Positions 1-12,917 of a DNA stretch of 64,000 bases are shown here, one piece after another. A model generated the notes under the pieces. That model was not told the DNA's origin and did not search any database. It saw only the letters and a list, made by a program, of their open reading frames with translations. Source of the DNA: Pseudozyma flocculosa PF-1 (lineage: Eukaryota; Basidiomycota; Ustilaginomycetes; Ustilaginales; Ustilaginaceae); contig NW_006920869.1 in the NCBI RefSeq assembly GCF_000417875.1, positions 1,481,759-1,545,758 of the forward strand. The letters run 5' to 3'. The first letter of the stretch is position 1, and the number at the start of each line of letters is the position of its first letter. A program made the position numbers and the translations under genes.

Positions 1-97
1 GAAAGACGGAGCGGGCGAGGTAGCTCTTGGCGACGAGGCAGAGGCAGAAGGTGACGAGGATGGATGCGACGAAGGCGAATTGCTCGGGCAGGACCAT
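1..97 (-). CDS. Possible N-terminus of a membrane protein, cut by the left edge
   Basis: Read on the minus strand, an ATG at 97 opens a frame that stays open to the window edge (32 codons). It begins MVLPEQFAFVASILVTFCL and has a hydrophobic stretch that looks like the first transmembrane segment of a membrane protein. The frame stays open upstream of the ATG as well, so the true start or an upstream exon may lie to the right. The family is not recognisable from so short a piece. The gene would be divergent from SCC3. It could also be chance coding potential in GC-rich DNA. Confidence 0.3.
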   Translation of the reverse strand, partial: MVLPEQFAFVASILVTFCLCLVAKSYLARSVF

Positions 98-1427
98 CCA
101 GGTGGCAAGAGGGGCGGAATGCGAGTAGGTGGCGGTGAGATGGCAAGGAGGCGGCGGAGGGGACGGAGAGGAGGGAGAGGATGGAGTGAAGAGGTCGTGC
201 GGGGAAGCCACAGGCTGGCAGGCGGGCGGGCGGAAGAAGAGGAAGACGACTGGCCGCCTGTGCGTAGCCTGGCCTGATCCAGCTGTTGCCCTGCCTGTCG
301 TCGTCGTTGTCGTCGTGGCACAAACGAAGGCAGGCAGCCACGCTGGCCCCGCCCGCGGCGGCTTGTGCGGTGTTGGGGCTGAGCTGGAGCCTAGCCAGCC
401 CAGGCCTGATTTTCTTGAAATCTCGCTCGCTTCCAAAAGGCCCGTCGATGAGCTCAGATGGGACAGCCCTGCCCAGCCAGACAGAGCCTCTGTCGGTGGC
501 CTCACACGTGAAATCGTCTTTCTCTTGCTCTCGATCCGCCCCGCCCCTTCTGGCATCAGCCACCTCGAGCCCAGGATCCGAGCTGCCGTCATCAGCAGAT
601 CCATCAGGGCTGAGCCGCTCGCGCTGCCGATAGGCTTGACGTCGTCAAAGGGGCCAAAGAGGCACTCGTGGCTGGACCGAGGAATCTCTGTCGGTGCGCG
701 CCGCCAGACCTCAAACAGCCTGTGCCCACCCCCGGATGCCCGGTCCGGTCTCGGTGGCCGATGAACCCGATTTCGATCGGGCTAGTGGCTTCGGAGCCGA
801 ACGAAGCCTTGTCTGAGCCACGTCGCGCAACCCTGGCGCAAAGAGGAAAAAGCTGGACAGCCTGCCTGGCAACGCGCGTGGTCGAGCTGGCTGACCTGCG
901 CACGGAGCCTGCAGGCCTATCCTGCCATGCCTGGCGTGGCAGGCCTGGCCTGGCCAGGCAGACCTGGGCCAGCTTGCCTGCCCTCCCAGCCTGGAACGCG
1001 TCGACGCGAGAAGCAGGCGGCCGGCCTGGCCTGGCCTCTTTGGCTGGCTGCGCAAGAAGCCTGGCGGGCCCATGCCACGCCTGCCGCTGGTGTGGAGAGA
1101 GGGTCAGAGGGCCTACCGGCCATGCTTTCGACACTCGACGCCACCACCCGCCTCCGCCTCGACCCTTGGCAATCTGCACTCTGGCCCGGACCACGCCATC
1201 GCATCTCCACCGCTCGCATCGACAGGTCCGCCCACGCTGTTCTCCGCGTCGTCCCCCGCAATTCTACCATCGCAGCTGCCCACGCGCCTGGGCCATCTCA
1301 CTCAGCCTCGGCGGAAACCACTTGGCCCGGAATCACGGCTCGCATCTCTAGGCGGACTCGAGGACCGCGCTACCTCCCTGCCACCAACTTCAATTGCATC
1401 TGACCGCCGAATCGAGCGACAGCAGAT
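98..1427. other. Intergenic region upstream of SCC3, rich in GCCTGGC-type words
   Basis: No convincing gene is seen here. The frames that are open are arginine/proline-rich and typical of GC-rich non-coding DNA. Between about 900 and 1080 there are many copies of GCCTGGC and its complement GCCAGGC, some overlapping and close to palindromic. The stretch just before 1428 probably holds the SCC3 leader and promoter. Confidence 0.6.
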
Positions 1428-4400
1428 ATGGCCGGGCGCGCTGCGGCAAAGCGAAAGGCTGCGGATGGCGAGGCGTCGTCGGAGGGCGCCAGCAAGCACG
1501 CCAAGCTCGCCGAATCTGCCAACGACTTTGACAGCGACGGATCTCTGACCGATCTCTCGGACGAGGAAGAGGCGCCACAGGATGAACAGAGCGAGGAGGA
1601 GGTGGAGGACGAGGAAGAGGACGAGGAGGAGGAACCGAGCAGCGACGATGACGCTGGCGCCCACGACGACGACAACGACGACGACTATGGCGGCTCGAAG
1701 CGCAAGAAGACCGCAAAGACACCCACAAAAGGCCGCAGGGGCGCCGGTGCCGCGGCCGCGGCCGCGAGGACGCCAAAGCAGCGCGCCGCCCCAAAGACGC
1801 CCAGGACCAAGGCGGCGGGCGCGTCCAAGACGGCAAAGGCGAGCGCATCAAAGACACGGTCCGTGGGACGGCCGCGCGCCACGTCGACCAAGACCAGGGG
1901 TGCCGGCAGCAAGGACGAGCTGCCGATTAACGACGACAACGACATCTTCAACGCCGTCAAGGACCCCAACAGCGCGCTGCAGTCGACCGCCGAGGACTGG
2001 GTGGTCAGCTTCCAGAACGACGAGGGCAAGGCGCTGGCAGAGCTGACCAACTTTGTCATCCGGACGTGCGGCTGCAACGGCAGCGTCGACGAGAACCAGG
2101 TGGTCGACATCGACAACATCGTCGACACCCTCGAAGAGCTGCAGGAGGTCTTCAAGAAGCAGCCTCTGCCGTCGTACCCGATCGTCTCGAAGAGCAAGAC
2201 GTTCAAGTCGTTCCGCCGGTCGCTCAGCGAGTTTCTCCGCCGCCTTGTCCTCTGCGCTTACGAGGCCGAGATCCTGACGGCCGAGGGCTTCATGGAGACG
2301 TTCCAGGCGTGGGTCTCGGCCATGTCGTCGTCGTCGCTCCGCTCGTTCCGCCACACGGCCACCGTCGTCGCGCTGTGGACGATCTCGGCCATCAACGAGG
2401 TCAACGCGCTCGCCGCCAAGGACCTGGCCACCGCCACCAAGCAGCGCGACGCCGAGCGGAAAAAGGCGCGGGCGGACAAGAGCCGGCTCAAGGAGCTCGA
2501 GGCCAAGGTCGAGGAGGCCAAGGCGCTGCGCAAGAAGCTCGACGAGTACATCGACGAGTACATGACCAGCGTCTTTGTCCACCGCTACCGCGACTACGAC
2601 GCCGGCATCCGCACCGAATGCGTCGAAGAGCTCGGCGCGTGGATGAAGAAGCACTCGGCGCAGTACCTCCAAGCGAGCTACTTCCGCTACGTCGGCTGGG
2701 TCCTCTCGGACGCCGACGCCGGCGTGCGCATGGCGGCGATCCGCGCCATGACGGGGCTCTACACCCGCGAAAACTTTGTCGGGTCGATCCGCCACTTTAC
2801 CGAGATGTTCAAGGGGCGCCTCGTCCAGATGGCGACCGGTGACGTCGACCTCTCGGTCCGCATCGCCGCCATCCTGGTGCTCGTCATGATCGACAAGCAC
2901 GACCTGCTCGACGAGGAGCAGCGCGACTCGCTGGCCACGCACATCTTTGACGTCGAGCCAAAGGTGCGCGCCGCCGTGGCGACATTCGTGGCGAGCATCC
3001 TCGAGGACGAGGTGCGCCAGCACACGGCCGAGCTCGGCGGGCAGAGTGCCAAGTCGAAGAAGAAGGCCAACTCGGACGAGGCGCAGGCGGCCGAGGTGGC
3101 CAAGCTGCGCCTCAAGTGCCTCGCCTCGCTGCTGGTCAAGTACGGGCGGCGGCTCGACGACGTCGACCCTTCGACGACGACGAGCGAGGCGGTCGACACC
3201 AACTCGCAGGACATCTCGAGCGCGGCGGCCCAGAAGCAGGCCGAGGACCTCAAGACGATGATCGACGGCGCCAAGGAAGGCCGCGTGGGCATGGCCATCG
3301 AGGCGCTCTGGGACGCCGTCGACGAGATCCAGGACTGGCAGCCGCTCATCGACCTGCTGCTCCTCGACCACTCGGACAAGGACGGGTCGAGCGGCACCAA
3401 GGGTGCCCAGGAGCTTGCCCCGGAGGCCTACCGGCTCGACGTCGACGAGGAGGCGGTGCTGGTCGAGGCGCTGGTCAGCATCCTCCGCAAGACGCACCAG
3501 CACATTGCCGTGGTCAAGGACGACGAGGACACCACCAAGGAGGACATGACGCGGGCCGTGATGCCGACGCTGCCCAAGCTGCTGGCAAAGTATCGCACCG
3601 ACGCGCCGCGGATCGCCGACCTCCTCGTCATCCCGCAGATCATCGACCTGGAGATGTACACCGAGATGCGCGAGACCAACGCCTACGAAGCGCTCTGGGA
3701 CGACGTCTCGGCGCAGCTGCAGCGCCACGTCGAGCCGCTGCTGCTCAAGCACGCCGTCCAGGCGATCCGCAAGCTGATGGCGTGCACCTCGCTCTCCAAC
3801 GTCAACGCGGCCAAGCTGACGGCGCTGCAAGAGTCGCTGCTGTCGGCGCTGCAGGAGACGGCGCAGAATCGTGACGTCGAGACCGCCGTCTTCGGCGAAG
3901 ACGACGTGCACCTCCTCGGCGCCAGCATCCTGCGGATGAACGTGCTCAGCCAGGTCTGCGACATGACCGAGGTGCTCGAGGACGACGAGCGCGGCCAGTC
4001 GACGAGCGGCTGGGAGATCATCCTCGGCCTGGCCGGCAGAGGCCGCCTCGGCTACCGCGAGGAGGAAAAGATGGTGCAGGATGCCATCCAGGTGCTGACT
4101 CTCCACATCATGTGGAAGACGCGGCTGAGCCTCTCGCACGATGCGGCGAGCCAGGGGCCGGCGATCGACGCGCTGCTGTCGAAGCGGACCATCCTGCTCG
4201 ACCTGCTCAACGAGTACGTGGCGGGCACGCACTCCAATGCCTGCGCTGGTGTGCAGAGGGTGGTAAGTGTCGCCGTCGATGCAGAAGTGGCCGATTATGC
4301 GTCGGTGCCTCGTGCTGACCCGCCATGTCCCCTGACCAATCCATCCCCGCGACAGGCATTCGAGCGACTGCTGACCATCCACATGATGTACGCGGCGCTT

Positions 4401-6037
4401 CCCATCGGGCACGACGAGAGCGGAGCGAGCGGCGAAGCGCCCCCGGAAACGTCGGCGCCGCCAGGCGGTCCCCGACTCCCGCCTGCGCTGCGACTCACCT
4501 GCGGCGACGAGATCCAGTACCGATGCGCCGGCTTCATCCAAGCAGAGATCGAGCGATACATCGAGAGCGCTGGCATCCGGGACAGGGAAGCTCGGAACGG
4601 CAAACAGAACGGCGGCGGCGACACCATCGACAGCGACGAGGAGGCCCGCGCCAGCGGCGACGACCGCGACGGTGACGACGGCGACGACGACGAAGATGCC
4701 GACCGCACGCCCCGCGCGTCGTCCAAAGCCCCGGCGCGCGGCAGCCGGGCCACTAGCAGAAAGGCGCGCAAGGCCGACCGCCAGGCGAGGGATGGCGAAT
4801 CGGCATCGGAGCGACCATCGCGCTCGCTGCTCGAGGCCGAGCACTCATTCTGTTCGACCATCAGCACATTTGTCTCGGCCATCCGCGTCGGCGTCGTCGA
4901 TGCCAGGCATTCGGCCAGCGTGCTGGTCCAGTTTGGCAGGCTCGGCGGCATCTACGACTCTTGCTGCAAGGTGCTGATCGACGTGCTCAAGGAGGAGGCC
5001 ATCTTTGTCGGCTACGAGCGCGCCGTCGTCATTGAGAACACCGTCTGGGATGCCCTTAGGGAGGTGAGTCGGGGGGCTTTGGGCGGACTCCTCGTGCCGC
5101 GAAAGCGTCGCCTTCCGCTTGCTCACCACGCATCTCGTTCTCGCCCTCGCTGCCACGGTTTGTCCAGTCCTTTGAGCTCTTCCTCGACGGCGGCGACGAT
5201 GCGGCCGAGTCGAGGTTCGTTTCGCTGTCGCGCCAAGTCGCCAATGTGCTGGTCGTGCGCGGCGGAGGCTTCACGGCGCTCAAGACAATCGACCCGCGCT
5301 GCCTAGTCTCGCTCCACAAGCGCGCCAGCGAATACGTGGCGCAAAAGGTGGCGGCGGCCGAGCGCAGCGGCAACAAGGGGCTCAAGACGCGGCTGCCGGC
5401 CCTCTACAAGGGTGCGGCCAACCTGCTGATGAACGCCACGCCGACCGATGCCGTCAAGATCAAGACGGCCATGGACCGTGCCTATCGTGCGGCCGACGTC
5501 GATATCCCTCCCGCCGCCAAGGCGTGGGAGCCGCAAAGGTCGTACGAGCGTCGGCTGCTCAAGATCGCGGCCAAGAGCACCATGTTCGCCAAGGCCAATG
5601 GCTCGCAGCGGCAGTCGGCAGGCAAGGCGGCGTCCGGCAAGGCGGCAGCGACTGGCGGCGGCGTCGACAGCGGGAGCGACCTGACCGACGCCGAGGGGGA
5701 AGGCGACGAAGCGGCCGGTGGTGCCGACCTGGCCGACCGGGGTTCTCCGATGCCCACCGGCAGCAAGCGGCCGCGCCGAGCTTCGTCGACGAACGGGCAC
5801 GCGGCGCGCGGTTCAGCGTCTGCCTCTGCGTCGCCTGCTCCCTCCCCCGGCGAGGGCGACGGGGACGAAGAAGACGAGCCCCTGTCCGAAGAGGACGGTG
5901 CCTCGGATGCAGACTCGCTCGGACGCGTGGCTGGCCGCGTCAAGCGGCGAAAGGTGAGCCCGGACAATGTCGTCGTCGGGGCGGCCAATAGACGCCGAGA
6001 TTGCACGGCACCGGAGGCTTTGACGTACAGCGACTGA
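1428..6037 (+). CDS. SCC3: Cohesin subunit Scc3 (STAG/SA family)
   Basis: This is the HEAT-repeat subunit of cohesin, which binds the Scc1 kleisin and is needed for sister-chromatid cohesion in the nucleus. Three exons fit: 1428-4262, 4356-5063 and 5168-6037, giving about 1470 residues, long for the family. The first 170 residues are acidic then Lys/Ala-rich. The STAG domain follows at roughly 260-370. The stromalin conservative domain is near 383-470, with the typical VHRYRD, ELGAWMKK and YVGWVLSD words. The rest is helical repeat with acidic linkers and a charged tail ending in a basic RVKRRK. Both introns have GTAAGT/GTGAGT donors and CAG acceptors in phase 0. Intron 1 is 93 nt with no stop, so retention would add 31 residues in frame. 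The 3' end is uncertain: a GTGAGC at 5954 could start a further intron that replaces the last residues. Confidence 0.93.
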
Positions 6038-8810
6038 CTGGCTCTGCTTGCTTCCACCACCCATCCACCCCTGTGTTGTCGTCGCGTTGACTGGCGACCA
6101 GATCTAGCCAGGTAGCTGACGCTGCAGCAGCCCCTGAGACGAGCGAGATGGTCGCGGCCCAAACCCTGCCTGCCGGATCTACGTGCGCTCGCGCCAACAA
6201 TCATGCCGTCTCGCCGTTACATACATACGTACCTACCTCGGTCGGCGACAGCCGTGACCTGGCCTGGTGATTATTTGATGACTGCATGCCCACCTACGAC
6301 CACCCCAGCCCCCTTTTGGAGTTGCATCTGATGGTACCTACGGCAAAGTTCCACGCGATACGGCACGGTCGGCGCCATCCACCGGTATCTCAGCTCCGCA
6401 CAACAATCCTTATTGATGGCAGCCGGGCGTGCCGACGAGCCTCGCTGGCGGTCGGTACCGGGTCGACGACGATCCACGCCGTTGGATGGCTGAGCCGTCT
6501 TTGCACCCTGGCCTGCTGCTCTGGTGTCGTTGTTGCCCCCTGGCCTGGCCACTCGCCGGCGGCAAGCTTGTCGCTCTTTGTACGCTTGGCGGTGATGCTC
6601 TCCTGCCCTCTTGTTTTGCTTTGAGCCCTTTCCCTGTCTGTCTGTCTGTCTGCCTGCAATGTAACCTGTGTCCTCGTCGAGCGCATTCGCTGTCGTGTGC
6701 TCATGGCGTTGACAGCGACGCTGCCCTTCTGTTCTGGCCCGGCGAGCTCGCTGTATCTACGGGTCCAAGGACGATCTCGGGTTGTTGGTGTCGCTCGAGC
6801 CAGCTTCGTCGATGATGATCTCGACCGTATTTACGGGTCGGCCGTGTCAGGTGGCAAGCAAGCAAACACACACACCGGTGCGGAGATGGCAAGTCGGCGG
6901 AGTCGAGAGCGGGCGCAACGTCGGAAACGGTGCGGTGCGGTGCGGTGCGGCGACTCAGCTCGACTCCGGTCGGGACGGGACGGAGTGCGATTGCGCCAGG
7001 GCACGCACGGAAAAAGGCTGGCTGGCTGGCTGGCTGGCTGGCAGGCTTGTGGGCGGGGTGTCGGTCGGTCGGGCGGGAACGGCCGGTGAGGCAGGCCTGC
7101 AGGCCAGGCCGGTACGGTGCGGCGTACGTGCCCCAGCGAGCCAGCCAGAGTCTAGACCCTCGAGGCTGCACAGCCAGGCCTGGCCTGCCTGTGGCAGGCA
7201 GCAGGCTAACAGCTACGTTAGGCTAGGGGGGAAAAAACAGAGCTGATCAGCTGAATTCGAGCAGGCATGCCGCGGCCGCACGCACGCAAAGCCGGGGTGG
7301 TGCGCCACTTGGTTTTCCCTCGATCGACTGTCTGGCCTCGACGTGCCTGCCTGCCTGCCTGCTGCTGCTGCTGCCCACGCCCAGCAACCGTGCGTGCATC
7401 CGGCAACCGCCCGCCGCCGACTCAGCCTCGGGCGTGTGAGATGGCCATCTGGATCGCGATCCTGCCCTGCCCTGCCGATTTCACCGCCAGCTGGGCCAGC
7501 CACCGCCAACAGCAAGCAAGCAGCAGCAGCAACACGAACGCATCTGCTTGTGATGTGTGCCTGCCTTGCGTTGACCGTCGTTCGGAATCGACGAGATACG
7601 CACGCACGCACGCACCACCGAGGTCGGAGGCCAAGCGAAGCCAAGCGCTACGCTAGCAATCACGAGGTGCCGAGGCGCGTGGGACCCGGCCGCCTGGAAA
7701 GCTCGCTGCTGGGCTCATCACCAAAGAGATCCATAGCGCTCGTAGCCCTGTCGACGACGTCGCACTCTCGATCTAACTGCTGGCCCGCCAGGCCTCTCCT
7801 GCGACATCGATTCAAGGTTGGCGGTGCTTCTGCGCATCAGAGGCTATAGGCCGGCCTAGAGTATGTGCTTGCCGTGCCCATACGGCCGGAAGAATACGCC
7901 ATGTCAACGGGGAGCCTGGTCCAGGGGGCGCAAGCTTGCTTGCAGACCCCGGCGCACGGCCAACCCAAGCAGCGCAAGCAAGCAGGCCACTACTGTACCT
8001 GGTCTGCTCACGACGACGCCAGCAGGCCAGGCGGGTTGTCAGAGGAGCGCCACAGCCGCCTGCCATCATGGATGTATGAACCGCAGTAGTGGTCCCACCA
8101 GGCATGGCGTACGGCGGCCACCCACCCACCCACCCTTGGCCGCCGCGGAAGCGCAGCTGGTTTGCCGTCTGTTGTTCCTCGCCGCCATGGCCAGCATGCT
8201 CTAGGCCATGGCGCCCATGTGGCGGCTTCACTGCAGCCTGGCCATTCCAAGGGCCGTCGATGGGCTGAGCGGAGACAAGGACCGAGGACGAGGACGAGGA
8301 CGAGGACGGGGGTCGAGGGGGAAATTCGGGACAGAGGTGCGTTCCTGGCTGGCCACACGCCCGGCTACTTTGAGGCTCCCTCACCCTCGCTCCCCTTCTC
8401 CCTCTCTCTCTCTCCCNNNNNNNNNNNNNNNNNNNNNNNNNNNNNNNNNNNNNNNNNNNNNNNNNNNNNNNNNNNNNNNNNNNNNNNNNNNNNNNNNNNN
8501 NNNNNNNNNNNNNNNNNNNNNNNNNNNNNNNNNNNNNNNNNNNNNNNNNNNNNNNNNNNNNNNNNNNNNNNNNNNNNNNNNNNNNNNNNNNNNNNNNNNN
8601 NNNNNNNNNNNNNNNNNNNNNNNNNNNNNNNNNNNNNNNNNNNNNNNNNNNNNNNNNNNNNNNNNNNNNNNNNNNNNNNNNNNNNNNNNNNNNNNNNNNN
8701 NNNNNNNNNNNNNNNNNNNNNNNNNNNNNNNNNNNNNNNNNNNNNNNNNNNNNNNNNNNNNNNNNNNNNNNNNNNNNNNNNNNNNCCTCCTCCTCCTCTC
8801 TCTCTCCTCC

Positions 8811-8846
<36 letters not shown>

Positions 8847-9391
8847 TCTCTCTCTCACACACACACACTTTCTCTCCCTCTCTCTGATATCGGCTCCTTC
8901 GACATCGACCTTTAGCTTGGGAGCATACCGTCTAGGAATAGCTCGCACGCTCGCCCGCCCGCCCATCATCACCATCTCCATCCCCGGCTGCTTCCCGACG
9001 CCCAACTGCCTCCTGACACCATCCTCTCACCACCACTGCCGCCGCCGCCACCGCTTCCTGGCCAACCTCGCGTGCTCTTCGTCAGCATCACGCCACCTCT
9101 CCGCGCATGCTCGACACCCTATCGCCTGCGCCACTTGGTTCACTTGCCACTCAGTCGCACCCACAGACCCGGCTGTCGCTTGAGCAACCACCGCGACACA
9201 CTACTGCCCACCTCCCGCACCACATCATCCGCTCCTCACCCTGCTCGACCTAGCTTGCTCTTCGTCCTCTCGGCAGCAATCACTTGCAGTCTGCGCCGTC
9301 CCTCATCGTCTGCCCTGGTCCCCATCTGACCTTGACAGCTACCGCTCACCCACAGCGGCCCGCTTTGGCTGCTGCCAAGTACGCGCACACC
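6038..9391. other. Long intergenic/leader region with simple repeats and an assembly gap
   Basis: No gene is supported here. The region contains a CTGT/CCTG tract near 6637-6655, a GGCT tetranucleotide run at about 7016-7042, a CCTG run near 7343-7358, and a long CT-rich tract that encloses an N gap. From about 8930 to 9391 the plus strand is pyrimidine-rich with few ATGs, which suits a leader of the downstream transcription factor. Confidence 0.6.
8393..8882. repeat. CT microsatellite interrupted by a 369-N gap
   Basis: Runs of CT/TCC lie on both sides of N positions 8417-8785, and the right flank passes into CA. The gap is most simply an unresolved CT microsatellite, so its real length is unknown. 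Confidence 0.9.
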
Positions 9392-12300
9392 ATGTCGGGC
9401 CACCATCAGAGCACCCACGACGCCACATACCAGCCCAACACCGGCCGCTCTTTCGATCCATCGTACACCGTCGCCGCCGCCGCCGCCGCCGCCGGTTCTG
9501 GCGGACCACCGCTGCCCGAATCCAGTCGAGACTACCCGCCAAGGAACTTCTTCCATCCCTTCGCCGAGAGTACCGAGCCACGTGGCGTTCCCCGAGCCTT
9601 CCACGACGATCAAACCTTTGCGCCCCTCCAGCACTGGGCCGAGCCGTCGTCGTCGCAGCAGGGTCATTTCGTTCAGCGTCCACCTCAGCAACACCCCTCC
9701 TCCCTCCGCCGCCAGCAGCATCACCCGTACGCCAGCCTCGACCACGCCAAGGCTACTCTGCCTCACCAGACCCCGCATCACCCGCTCTCCAACGTACACG
9801 CACTGCAGACGCATGTCCAGAGCGGTGCCGGGCACGGCGCTCTCTTCGCCGAGATCGAGGCGCACGGCACCCGTCAGGTGTCGCGCGCGGCCTGCCTCTC
9901 CTGCCGCTCGGCCAAGCGCAAGTGCGACGGCGTCAAGCCCGTGTGCGGGCCCTGCGCCCAGCGTGGCGTCCAGGGCGATGCGGCTCACCCCGACGGCGCC
10001 TGCGTATACGTGGCCAGCAAACGCGGCGGTCCCAGGTTCAAGGGGATCCGAGGTCGTGAGGCGACCAAGAAGGTGCTCAACGAACGGGAGCGCCTCAGGA
10101 TGGAGGAAGAGGAGCGGGCCATGAGGGAGCGGGGCCGTCAGACGGCTTCATTCAGCCCAGAAGCGGCCTCCAGTGCCGACGCCTCCGGATTCGCTGCGTC
10201 GCATCACGGCTCTAGTCGCAGTCGCGATTCGGCGCCTGCGAGCACCTCTCTCACCTCGGTCTCCACCCGACCGCACATCACCCCGGATGGCGGGGTCAGC
10301 CCAGGCTCGGACTTGCCGAGTCTGTACAGCCGCGTCTCGAGCGAGACTGTGGGGCCGATCTCTCCTCAGACGCCCCTGACGCCGGCTTCCAGCCGCGATG
10401 CCTCGGCGGGCGCGGTGCCGTCGCCCAACGTTTTCGCGTTCGGCAACGAAAAGGAGGCGCTCTTCCAGAGCAACTACTTCCGCGAGCCGCACGGCGGTTG
10501 CGGCGGGCTGTTCGACGACCTCTCGGTTGCCAACTTGGAGATGTGGCAGAACCTGCAGGGCGAGCAGGCGTCGGCGGCAGACGTCTTCGCCAACTTCTAC
10601 AAGAAGCTCGAGAGCCTGCCCAAGGCAGGCGTGCTCGGCGCCAGCGGCAACAACGACGAGCCCATCATCGACGACTTTGATGTCCAGTCCGCCAACGTCG
10701 ACGTGACAGAAGCGTCCAAGAAGGCCGCCGCCGTCAATTCGGAGCAGCAGACGCGCGCCCTGCTGTCCGACTACTACGAACTGGTCTATCCGGGCTGTCC
10801 GGTGATGCTGCCTTCGGGCCACCTCTCGTCCTTGGCGTTCCACCTATCCGACGACGACTCGTCAGCTCTGCTGGCTGCGATCTCTTCGTGCGTTGCCCTC
10901 CAGCTGCCGCAGTCCGAGGTCCACCGCATCGTCCGCGGCAGCATGCACCTCACGCATCCCGACGACAAGGAGGCCAATGCCGGACTCGGCGCGCTCGAGG
11001 GCGCTCCGCGCGAAGAGATTGCCTTGTTCCACGCCAAGTCGGCCGAGCGTCTGTTGCTCAAAAAGGTCGTCCAGCTTGCGCGTGGCAGCGATGCTCTGCC
11101 AGAGGGCAAGAAGGGCGCCCTAGGCGGACTGCACCAGGCGAGCCTCTCGTCGACCTTTGCGCCGGATCTCGAGCTGGTGCGTATCAAGCTCATTGCCACC
11201 CACGTTCTGCTGGCCCACTACTACTACGGCATCACCGAACAGAAGCGCGCCTTCCACCACGCCACCCAGGCCTGGACCCATTGCCAGTCGTTGGACCTGG
11301 ATGCGCGCGGGGCCGCTCCCGCCGCGCCATCCTGGTTCAGCTCAACGCAGAAGAGCGAGTGGGCGAAGCGCGCATTCTGGGCCAGCTACACTGCAGCGAC
11401 CGTCATGTCGTGCACCGGCGGCTTCGTGAGTAAAAGGAGGCGCTTTGTGCCATGGGTTCTTGTGCGCCGGCCCGGGCTGTACAACTGACTTGCCCTCTCT
11501 TGCTCCGCCCGACACTCTCTCCACTACTCAGAACCCGCTTGCGGTCAAGCGAGACGCTGCAGAGGATCTGTCCCTCCTGCCGGGCGCCGATCAGGAGCTT
11601 GCCAGCTGGAAGGTCCTCGTCAAGGGCGCCCAGTTCGTTTCGCGCGCCTATGCCACCCTCTTCGACCTCGAAGCCTTCAAGAAGGATCCCGCCCACGAGC
11701 TGATCGCGGGCCAACCGCAGCCCCGGCAGCACCAGCAGAAGTGGGAGGAGATTTTCAGCAGGATGCAAGGCCTCGACAACGACGTGATGAACTACGTCCG
11801 ACGCGATCCGGCATGGTCAGATCGGACCTGCTTCGAGGTGACGGTGATTGCTTCCAGGCGCACCGCTCTCTTTGATGACGAGAACGACACCCGGCTAAAG
11901 CGGAGCCTCCGCATCGCCGGCAAGCTCATGACCAGCGGGGCGCTCATCATCTTGCATCGGACCCAGGCCTTCGCCAACGCCAAGATCTTCGTTGCGCCGA
12001 CCTGCGGACTCCCGGGCACGTTTGACGATTCGAGCGAGGGCAGTGCCAGTACCGACTCGATGTGCGGCAGTCGGCAGCCAGACGAGAGCGCCGCTGTCGT
12101 CAGCAGCGGAGCGACGCCACGGCAGGCCCACGCATCGGACGACAACACATCGGCCAGGAAGCACGAGCAGCGCCCGAGCAGCGAACAGATGAGTGACCGA
12201 GCCGCCAAGCGGGTACGGACGCGGCCCGGCAGGAGCCTGAGCAACAGCAGCCGGAGCAGCTCAAGCAGCGACAGCGGCGGCGGCAACAGCACGTCGGGCT

Positions 12301-12917
12301 CTGGGGCCGTCCTGCGCGTCAAGAAGATCGCGCTGACAAGGCAGGGCATCCCCGTCTCTTTCGCCGGCGGGCCCTTTGAGCCAATGGTCTCGCTCGAGCG
12401 GTGCCGCTTTGCCGCCAGCGTCATGTATACGGAGCTGCCCAACATTTGCGGCTCCACGTTTCAGCACGGGCGGAGGGAGAGCATGGGTCTGCTCCCGGTC
12501 GAGGGCCTCAACCTAGGTCTTCCCGCGCCCATCAGTCGCGACGAGTGGTCTGCGCCATCGCTGCCGCCCTTTTCGGCGTGCTCGCTGGTGCTGGCCGCCT
12601 ACGTCTTCCTGATGGAGACGCTCCATGCCCAGCTCTCTGCGGGCGGCAGCGCACCACTGGACGCGATGCTGCTGCAGACGTCCAAGTCGCTCGAGGTTCC
12701 CTTCCTGCTCAACGCGGACCCGGACCGGGTGCGCCAACTGCCCCAGCTCCGAGGCACCGAGGCGCTGCAGCTGGCCGTCCGGCTGCGGCACGCCATCACC
12801 GAGATCGAACACGCGCTGCAGAAGTTCTCGAGGGCCTGGGAGGTGGCCAAGAACTACGTTCAGGAAGTCAGGATCCTGCTCGAGGTCAACAACGGCCTCT
12901 TCCCCATGCCGGCCTGA
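9392..12917 (+). CDS. Zn2Cys6 fungal transcription factor
   Basis: This is a nuclear DNA-binding regulator of the fungal binuclear zinc-cluster class. Exons are 9392-11425 and 11532-12917, giving about 1139 residues. The 106-nt intron has GTGAGT and CAG ends in phase 0. I chose the ATG at 9392 because its context (CACCATG) is strong; an in-frame ATG lies upstream at 9284. The zinc cluster is at residues 168-204 with cysteines 168, 171, 178, 185, 188 and 204. It follows a His/Gln/Pro-rich N-terminus and precedes a basic linker. Residues around 490-730 have the helical character of the middle homology region. There is a Ser/Gly-rich stretch before the conserved C-terminal part. The target genes cannot be told from sequence, although such factors often control carbon, nitrogen or secondary metabolism. 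Confidence 0.9.

Noticed and set aside
1848..4844. Long antisense open frame (about 1000 codons) opposite SCC3
   Set aside because: It is the mirror of a codon-biased GC-rich gene. It is Arg/Leu/Val/Asp-rich, with no family motif, and the sense strand encodes a clear Scc3.
8162..8915. Frames that span the CT tract and N run
   Set aside because: They translate CT repeats and unknown bases, not a gene.
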